From contig JBJHCH010000080.1 of the NCBI GenBank assembly GCA_050485905.1, positions 1 through 17,991 of the forward strand: DNA of 17,991 bases. Reading direction: 5' to 3'. This stretch comes from JAWLCA01 sp050485905 (GTDB lineage Bacteria > Pseudomonadota > Alphaproteobacteria > Rhodobacterales > Rhodobacteraceae). Numbering within the stretch: the stretch's first letter is position 1; every line of letters begins with the position of its first letter. Shown here in pieces: positions 13,258 to 17,991 of this stretch. The position numbers and the translations under genes were made by a program. Below the pieces are notes generated by a model that ran no database searches, was not told the origin of the DNA, and saw nothing but the letters and a program-made list of their open reading frames with translations.

Positions 13258-14424
13258 TCAGGCCGCCGGCATCCGCTCCTCCACGATCCCCGCCCACCAG
13301 CTGCACCCGGCCGGAATCGCATTGTCGTCGAAATTGTAGGCCGGGTGATGCACCATCGCCGTGTCGCCGTTGCCGATCATGATATAGGCCCCCGGCCGCG
13401 CCTCCAGCATATAGGCGAAATCCTCGCCCCCCATGATCGCCGGAGTGTCATCGATCACGCTGCCCGCGACGTTCCTGGCCACCCGCGCGGCAAACTCGGT
13501 CTGCTCCTCGGAATTCACCATCACCGGATAGCCCGTGATGTACCGCACATCCGCCCGCCCCCCGAACGCCTCGGCCGTGGCGGTCGAAATCGCCTTGATC
13601 CGCTCCTCTGCCAGCTTCCGCAGGTCGGCATCATGGGTCCGCACCGTGCCGCGCAGCGTGACCTTTTGCGGGATCACGTTGAAGGCGGTGGATTCGGTCT
13701 GGAAAGAGGTGACGGAAACCACGATCGGCTTCAGCGGATCGGCATTGCGCGACACGATGGTCTGCAGCGCCAGCACCAGATGCGCCGCCAGAACCGTGGT
13801 ATCGACGGTCTCGTGCGGCTTGGCCGCATGCCCGCCCTTGCCCTCCAGCACGATCTCGAACTGATCCGTCGCGGCAAAGAAGGCGCCGGGCTTGATCGCG
13901 AACTGCCCGACCGGCAGGCCCGGCATGTTGTGCATCCCGTAGACCTCCTGGATGTTCCAGCGGTCCATCATGCCATCTTCAACCATCTCGCGCCCGCCCG
14001 CGCCGCCTTCTTCGGCCGGCTGGAAGATCACCACCGCCGTGCCGTCGAAATTGCGCGTCTCGGCCAGGTATTTCGCCGCCCCCAGCAGCATCGCCGTATG
14101 GCCGTCATGGCCGCAGGCATGCATCAGCCCGGGCTTTTTCGAGGCGTAGGGCAGATCCGTCGCCTCGATGATCGGCAGCGCATCCATGTCGGCGCGCAGC
14201 CCCACGACCCGACCCGCGGTATCGGTCTTGCCCTTGATGACGCCCACGACGCCGGTGCGGCCGATCCCCGTCACCACCTCGTCACAGCCGAACTCACGCA
14301 GCTTCTCGGCCACCACGCCGGCGGTGCGGTGGGTGTCGAACAGAAGCTCGGGATGTTCGTGCAGGTCACGGCGCCATTCGGTGATTTCGGGCAGCAGTTC
14401 GGCAAAGCGGTTGCGGATCGGCAT
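13258..14424 (-). CDS. M20 family amidohydrolase (hippurate hydrolase/aminoacylase type)
   Basis: This 388-residue metallopeptidase-fold enzyme hydrolyses an N-acyl amino acid or similar amide. The M20D features are complete: RRDLHEHPELLFDTHRTAG (18-36), DMDALP (79-84), MHACGHDGHTAMLLGAAKYL with metal ligands C104 and H106, the catalytic/metal pair E138-E139 in QPAEEGGAGG, H165 in YGMHNMPG, and a C-terminal GGEDFAYML and HHPAYNFDD. AAGGAG lies six bases before ATG 14424. It follows the hemerythrin gene on the same strand after 55 bp. The exact substrate cannot be read from the sequence; hippurate, N-acetylated amino acids and indole-acetyl conjugates are all possible. Confidence 0.9.
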   Translation of the reverse strand: MPIRNRFAELLPEITEWRRDLHEHPELLFDTHRTAGVVAEKLREFGCDEVVTGIGRTGVVGVIKGKTDTAGRVVGLRADMDALPIIEATDLPYASKKPGLMHACGHDGHTAMLLGAAKYLAETRNFDGTAVVIFQPAEEGGAGGREMVEDGMMDRWNIQEVYGMHNMPGLPVGQFAIKPGAFFAATDQFEIVLEGKGGHAAKPHETVDTTVLAAHLVLALQTIVSRNADPLKPIVVSVTSFQTESTAFNVIPQKVTLRGTVRTHDADLRKLAEERIKAISTATAEAFGGRADVRYITGYPVMVNSEEQTEFAARVARNVAGSVIDDTPAIMGGEDFAYMLEARPGAYIMIGNGDTAMVHHPAYNFDDNAIPAGCSWWAGIVEERMPAA

Positions 14425-14479
14425 GTCAGTCTCCTTCTTTGGCACCGTTGTGCCCCGGATGCCGCCGACCCGCAAGCGA

Positions 14480-15061
14480 TCAGCCCAGCCGCGACGGCCC
14501 GTGCTTCAGGATCACCGGCACGACCAGTTCCTCCTCGTCGATCAGATGGCGGTTCAGGAACGTGGCGAAGCGGCCCAGTTCGGCATGCAGCCGCCCGGTC
14601 TCGTCCCGCGCCGCGCCCTGCGCGATGGCCTGCAGCGTCGCGTTCATGCCATCCGCCATCGCGTGGATATGTCCGTCCAGCGCATGGTGGTCGCCGTCCA
14701 GCAGGTCGAACCCGGCCGCCAGCCGCGTCTCCATCTGCGCCAGCACCGGGAAATAATGCTGATCCTCGATCATGTGATGGCCGTGAAGCTGATTGAGCAG
14801 GAAGCCCCCTAGCCGCGCCGTCTGCTGACCGAACGACTGGGCGTCCATCCTGTCATCCAGCCGCGACTCGGCGGCGGCGTTCAGCCGGTCCATGACCTCT
14901 CGGAACATCAGGTGCCGTTCCATCCAGAAGCGCACCAGCCCCTCGAAATGCCGGTGCCCCTCCCACCCCTCGCGCGGATAGTCGCGCAGCAGCACGCGCA
15001 GCGCATCCGGCAGCGCGGTGCGGGTTTCAAGCGAAAGAAGCGGATCGGGTGGGTTGGTCAT
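14480..15061 (-). CDS. Hemerythrin HHE-domain protein
   Basis: The 193-residue protein is mostly helical, with the His/Glu pattern of an HHE di-iron domain: GHRHFEGLVRFWMERH (35-50), QLHGHHMIEDQHYFPVL (91-107), GDHHALDGHIHAM (123-135) and RHLIDEEELVVPVI (171-184). Such proteins bind oxygen, nitric oxide or iron, or sense them; no extra domain is present to indicate which. ATG 15061 (MTNPPDP) is the most natural start though its ribosome-binding site is weak; upstream starts at 15070 and 15082 would add a few residues. It lies between betA and the M20 gene on one strand. Confidence 0.85.
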   Translation of the reverse strand: MTNPPDPLLSLETRTALPDALRVLLRDYPREGWEGHRHFEGLVRFWMERHLMFREVMDRLNAAAESRLDDRMDAQSFGQQTARLGGFLLNQLHGHHMIEDQHYFPVLAQMETRLAAGFDLLDGDHHALDGHIHAMADGMNATLQAIAQGAARDETGRLHAELGRFATFLNRHLIDEEELVVPVILKHGPSRLG

Positions 15062-15112
15062 TGCCCACATATCACGCCGCACGCCGCCATCCGCAAGGCG
15101 CGCCAGTGGCGG

Positions 15113-15140
15113 GCCACCTGTGCAGCGGTGCAGAAGTGGC
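15113..15140. terminator. Imperfect hairpin downstream of betA
   Basis: GCCACCTGTGCA (15113-15124) and TGCAGAAGTGGC (15129-15140) pair at 10 of 12 positions around a GCGG loop, just beyond the betA stop codon. Its right arm contains GCAGAAGTGG, a 10-mer that also occurs in the hairpin at 6128-6154. It may end or stabilise the betBA transcript. No T run is present. Confidence 0.4.
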
Positions 15141-15141
15141 G

Positions 15142-16794
15142 CTAGCGTTGCGCCACCGCCCAGCCGGGATGCATCCAGGGCTGCAGGTTCGCCGGCGGCA
15201 GCGGGTCGCGCCCAAGGATGTGATCGGCGGCCTTTTCCCCCACCATGATCGACGGCGCATTCAGGTTGCCGTTGGTCACCCGCGGAAAGATCGAGCTGTC
15301 AGCGACCCGCAGCCCCTCCACCCCAATCACCCGGCACTCAGGGTCGACCACCGCCATCGGATCGTCGCGCCGGCCAATGCGGGCGGTACCGCAGGGGTGA
15401 TAGGCGCTTTCCACATGCTCGCGGATGAAGGCATCGATCTCGTCGTCGCTCTGCACCGCCGGCCCCGGCTGGATCTCGTGCTTCACGAACTCCCCCATCG
15501 CCGGCTGCATGAAGATCTCCCGCGTCAGCCGCACGCAGGCGCGGAACTCGGCCCAGTCGTCGGGATGGGACATGTAGTTGAAGCGGATCACCGGCGCGGC
15601 CTCGGGCTCGGCCGAGCGCAGCGTGACGGCCCCGCGCGATTTCGACCGCATCGGTCCGACATGGGCCTGAAACCCGTGCCCCTCGGCCACCGCCTTGCCG
15701 TCATAGCGCACGGCGATGGGCAGAAAGTGATACTGGATGTCCGGATACTCGATCCCGGCAGCAGACCGGATGAAGCCGCAGGCCTCGAACTGGTTCGACG
15801 CCCCCGGCCCGCGCCCCAGGAACAGCCAGTTCGCGCCAACCCAGGCCTTGCCCATCAGGTTCCAATACTTGAACAAAGTCACCGGCTGCTTCGACGCGAA
15901 TTGCAGATAGATCTCCAGATGATCCTGCAGGTTCGCCCCCACGCCCGCCCGATCCGCCACCACCGGAATGCCATGCTCGGCCAGATGCGCCCCCGGCCCG
16001 ATCCCTGACAGCATCAGCAGTTTCGGCGAGTTGATCGACGACGCCGCCAGCACCACCTCGGCCCGCGCTCCGATCACCTCGACCCGCCCGCCGCGCCGGA
16101 TCTCCACCCCCGTCGCGCGCCCGTCCTCTATCACCACCCGCCGCGCCAGCCCCCGCACCAGCCGGCAATTCGGGCGCTTCAGCGCCGGGCGCAGATAGGC
16201 ATTGGCCGCCGACCAGCGCCGCCCGCGCCAGATCGTCGCCTCCATCGGGCCGAACCCCTCCTGCTGGGCGCCGTTGTAGTCGGGCGTGACCGGATAGCCC
16301 GCCTGCCGCCCGGCCTCGATGAAGGCGTTGAAGAGCGGGTTCTCGCGCGCCCCCCGCGTCACATGCAGCGGGCCGTCATGGCCGCGCCATTCCGGATCGC
16401 CCGCATCGCCGTGCCAGTGCTCCATCCGCCGGAAATAGGGCAGCACCGACGCCCAGTCCCAGCCCGCCGCCCCCGCCTCGGCCCAATGGTCGAAATCACG
16501 CGGATGGCCCCGCACATAGACCATGCCGTTGATCGACGACGACCCGCCGATCACCTTGCCCCGCGGCGTGGCCAGCCTTCGCCCGCCCAGATGCGGCTCT
16601 GGCTCGGTCATCAGGCCCCAGTCATAGACCCCCATGTTCATCGGATAGGACAGCGCGCCCGGCATCTGGATGAACGGCCCCGCGTCCGACCCGCCATGCT
16701 CGATCACGATGACCGACCGCCCCGCCTCGGCCAGCCGATAGGCCAGCGCGCAGCCGGCCGACCCCGCGCCCACGATCACATAATCCGCGTCCAT
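15142..16794 (-). CDS. betA: Choline dehydrogenase BetA
   Basis: BetA, an FAD-containing membrane-associated enzyme, oxidises choline to betaine aldehyde. The 550-residue GMC oxidoreductase has the FAD-binding VGAGSAGCALAYRL (8-21), the ADP-ribose Glu in VIVIEHGG, GMC signature 1 (PRGKVIGGSSSINGMVYVRG, 77-96), and a C-terminal His466 in AYHPCGTARIG with NGNLNAPSIMVGEKAADHIL, where the catalytic His/Asn pair of this family resides. ATG 16794 is preferred over 16803 because GGGGA lies about 8 bases upstream. It follows betB on the same strand, supporting betaine synthesis over other GMC roles such as alcohol dehydrogenases, which are close relatives. Confidence 0.88.
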   Translation of the reverse strand: MDADYVIVGAGSAGCALAYRLAEAGRSVIVIEHGGSDAGPFIQMPGALSYPMNMGVYDWGLMTEPEPHLGGRRLATPRGKVIGGSSSINGMVYVRGHPRDFDHWAEAGAAGWDWASVLPYFRRMEHWHGDAGDPEWRGHDGPLHVTRGARENPLFNAFIEAGRQAGYPVTPDYNGAQQEGFGPMEATIWRGRRWSAANAYLRPALKRPNCRLVRGLARRVVIEDGRATGVEIRRGGRVEVIGARAEVVLAASSINSPKLLMLSGIGPGAHLAEHGIPVVADRAGVGANLQDHLEIYLQFASKQPVTLFKYWNLMGKAWVGANWLFLGRGPGASNQFEACGFIRSAAGIEYPDIQYHFLPIAVRYDGKAVAEGHGFQAHVGPMRSKSRGAVTLRSAEPEAAPVIRFNYMSHPDDWAEFRACVRLTREIFMQPAMGEFVKHEIQPGPAVQSDDEIDAFIREHVESAYHPCGTARIGRRDDPMAVVDPECRVIGVEGLRVADSSIFPRVTNGNLNAPSIMVGEKAADHILGRDPLPPANLQPWMHPGWAVAQR

Positions 16795-16807
16795 TCCCAC
16801 CATCCCC

Positions 16808-16888
16808 GGTGAGTCGCCGCCGGGTCAAGGATCGCCGCAGGCGACCGCCGAAGGCGGCCAACGGTCCTTGACGCGGCGGCGACTCGCC
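16808..16888. repeat. Large three-way-junction inverted repeat, betB-betA gap
   Basis: Arms 16808-16831 and 16865-16888 pair almost fully (one internal G-G mismatch and one T-G wobble). They enclose two small perfect hairpins, TCGCC-GCA-GGCGA (16832-16844) and CCGCC-GAA-GGCGG (16845-16857). The first arm ends only 14 bases from the betA start codon, so in RNA the structure would sit directly upstream of the betA ribosome-binding site. Confidence 0.75.
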
Positions 16889-16909
16889 CCACCACAATCG
16901 GATCGGCGC

Positions 16910-16935
16910 GTTGACGGGCAGCCCTGCCCGTCAAC
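16910..16935. repeat. 11-bp perfect hairpin, betB-betA gap
   Basis: GTTGACGGGCA (16910-16920) and TGCCCGTCAAC (16925-16935) form a perfect 11-bp stem around a four-base loop. No T run follows on either strand. Confidence 0.7.
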
Positions 16936-16961
16936 CGCTTCCCCAGCAATTCTTCCTTCAC

Positions 16962-16982
16962 GGCCGCGCCGCAGGCGCGGCC
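16962..16982. repeat. 9-bp perfect hairpin with triloop, betB-betA gap
   Basis: GGCCGCGCC (16962-16970) and GGCGCGGCC (16974-16982) pair perfectly around GCA, the same loop as one of the small hairpins at 16832-16844. Confidence 0.65.
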
Positions 16983-16991
16983 CGGCCCAAC

Positions 16992-17033
16992 GGGATGAGC
17001 CGCGCAAGCGGCGAAGACGGGCGGGAGCATCCC
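16992..17033. repeat. Nested hairpin immediately after betB
   Basis: GGGATG (16992-16997) and CATCCC (17028-17033) enclose GCCGC-GCAA-GCGGC (16999-17012), a stem with a GNRA-type tetraloop. It lies just beyond the betB stop, where a terminator or mRNA-stabilising structure is expected. GACGGGC at 17017-17023 could alternatively pair with GCCCGTC at 16926-16932. Confidence 0.5.
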
Positions 17034-17034
17034 C

Positions 17035-17991
17035 TCAGTATGGCGCCTCGACCGGCCCCATGCCGACATAGACGCTCTTCACCTGCGTGTAGTGCTCCAC
17101 CGCCGCCTTCGAATTCTCGCGCCCCACGCCTGACAGCTTCACCCCGCCGAACGGCGCCTCGACCGGCGACAGGTTGTAGGTGTTGATCCAGCAGCTTCCC
17201 GCCTGCAGCCGGCCGATCACCCGATGCGCGCGCGCCATGTCGCGGGTGAAGACACCCGCCGACAGGCCGAACTCGGTGGCATTCGCCCGCGCGATCACCT
17301 CGTCCTCGGCCTCGAAGCCCAGCACCGCCATTACCGGGCCAAACACCTCCTCTCGCGCCAGCGTCATGTCGTCTGTCACATCGGCAAACACGGTGGGCTG
17401 CACGAAGAACCCCGGCCGGTTCAGCCGCGCGCCACCCGTCACCAGCCGCGCGCCCTCGGCCCGCGCGCCCTCGATATAGCCCAGCACCTTCTCCATCTGC
17501 GCCGCACTCACCAGCGGCCCCATCTGCGTCGCCTCGTCCAGCGGGTCGCCCAACGTGATCGCCTCGGTCCGCGCCTTCAGCCGGTCCAGGAACCGCGCCA
17601 TCATTCCCTTCTGCACGAAAACCCGCGTGCCGTTGGAACAGACCTGGCCAGAGGAATAGAAATTCCCCAGCATCGCCCCGCCCACCGCATCCTCGACATC
17701 CGCATCGTCAAACACGATCAGCGGCGACTTGCCGCCCAGTTCCATCGTCACATGCCGGATGCCCTCGGCGGCGGCGGCATAGACCTTGCGCCCCGTCGGC
17801 ACCGATCCGGTCAGCGATACCTTGGCCACGCGGGTATCCGTGACAAGCCGCGAACCCACCGCGCCCATGCCCTGCACGACGTTGTAAAGCCCCGCGGGAA
17901 GCCCGGCCTCGACCAGTATTTCCGCGATCTTCAGCGCGCAAAGCGGCGTTGTCTCCGACGGCTTGAAGACGATCGCATTGCCAAAGGCCAG
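17035..17991 (-). CDS. betB: Betaine aldehyde dehydrogenase BetB (N-terminus beyond window)
   Basis: BetB oxidises betaine aldehyde to glycine betaine with NAD(P)+. The 318 visible residues are the C-terminal two-thirds of an aldehyde dehydrogenase; the frame runs off the right edge with no start. Family residues are present: cofactor-binding VFKPSETTPL, TGSVPTGRKVYAAAA, the general-base Glu in TMELGGKSP and the catalytic Cys in YSSGQVCSNG 34 residues later (normal spacing), then EEVFGPVMAVLGF and PFGGVKLSGVGRENS. It lies upstream of betA on the same strand, consistent with a betB-betA operon. The pairing with betA makes a betaine role much more likely than another ALDH function. Confidence 0.93.
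   Translation of the reverse strand: MAFGNAIVFKPSETTPLCALKIAEILVEAGLPAGLYNVVQGMGAVGSRLVTDTRVAKVSLTGSVPTGRKVYAAAAEGIRHVTMELGGKSPLIVFDDADVEDAVGGAMLGNFYSSGQVCSNGTRVFVQKGMMARFLDRLKARTEAITLGDPLDEATQMGPLVSAAQMEKVLGYIEGARAEGARLVTGGARLNRPGFFVQPTVFADVTDDMTLAREEVFGPVMAVLGFEAEDEVIARANATEFGLSAGVFTRDMARAHRVIGRLQAGSCWINTYNLSPVEAPFGGVKLSGVGRENSKAAVEHYTQVKSVYVGMGPVEAPY

Noticed and set aside
13258..14424. DoeB-type ectoine-degradation deacetylase
   Set aside because: The protein is of the M20 family with hippurate-hydrolase features, not the AstE/aspartoacylase-like family of DoeB, and no doeA partner is nearby.
13345..14796. Long plus-strand frame opposite the M20 and hemerythrin genes
   Set aside because: Both minus-strand genes have complete family motifs; this frame is low-complexity Arg/His-rich with no motif.
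15049..16008. Plus-strand frame opposite betA
   Set aside because: It is antisense to conserved GMC oxidoreductase sequence and lacks a start signal.
16795..17034. Protein-coding remnant between betB and betA
   Set aside because: Open frames here are explained by GC-rich palindromes; none has a start signal or family motif.

Overview
The window is very GC-rich, with codon third positions mostly G or C. It looks like chromosomal DNA from an alphaproteobacterium of the Rhodobacteraceae type (Rhodobacter/Paracoccus relatives). The assignment rests on the yceD-rpmF-plsX-fabH-ihfA-merR order, the long two-domain dCTP deaminase, and an ectoine operon carrying its own aspartokinase. It is inferred from gene content and was not tested by alignment.

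Positions 1-4822 hold conserved housekeeping genes. The tail of an unidentified gene converges on bamE (outer-membrane assembly lipoprotein, minus strand). Divergent from bamE run yceD (DUF177), rpmF (ribosomal protein L32), plsX and fabH (phospholipid and fatty-acid initiation; overlapping stop and start codons), ihfA (IHF alpha) and a MerR-type regulator. A tRNA-Pro(GGG) with its own promoter and terminator follows (4861-5015). Next comes a dCTP deaminase built from two diverged copies of the domain.

Positions 6184-10590 are an ectoine module. A divergent MarR-type regulator (ectR) faces ectA-ectB-ectC-ask across an AT-rich intergenic region that carries near-identical 18-bp repeats and overlapping promoter-like elements. 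The aspartokinase feeds aspartyl phosphate toward aspartate semialdehyde; EctB, EctA and EctC then make diaminobutyrate, its N-acetyl derivative and ectoine. No ectoine hydroxylase is present here.

Positions 10591-13257 contain a 25-residue membrane protein preceded by a sequence matching the alphaproteobacterial general-stress (EcfG) promoter, two elaborate symmetric operator-like arrays, serS, and a TspO/MBR-like membrane protein. The coiled-coil segment of serS has codon usage sharply unlike the rest of the gene.

Positions 13258-17991 are all on the minus strand: betB (truncated by the window edge), betA, a hemerythrin-domain protein and an M20 amidohydrolase. BetA and BetB oxidise choline to glycine betaine, so two compatible-solute pathways lie close together and suggest a halotolerant lifestyle. 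The 240-bp betB-betA gap is packed with strong hairpins, one folding into a three-way junction. The least explained sequences are the regulatory arrays around 10862-11067, the betB-betA hairpin cluster, and the serS mosaic.
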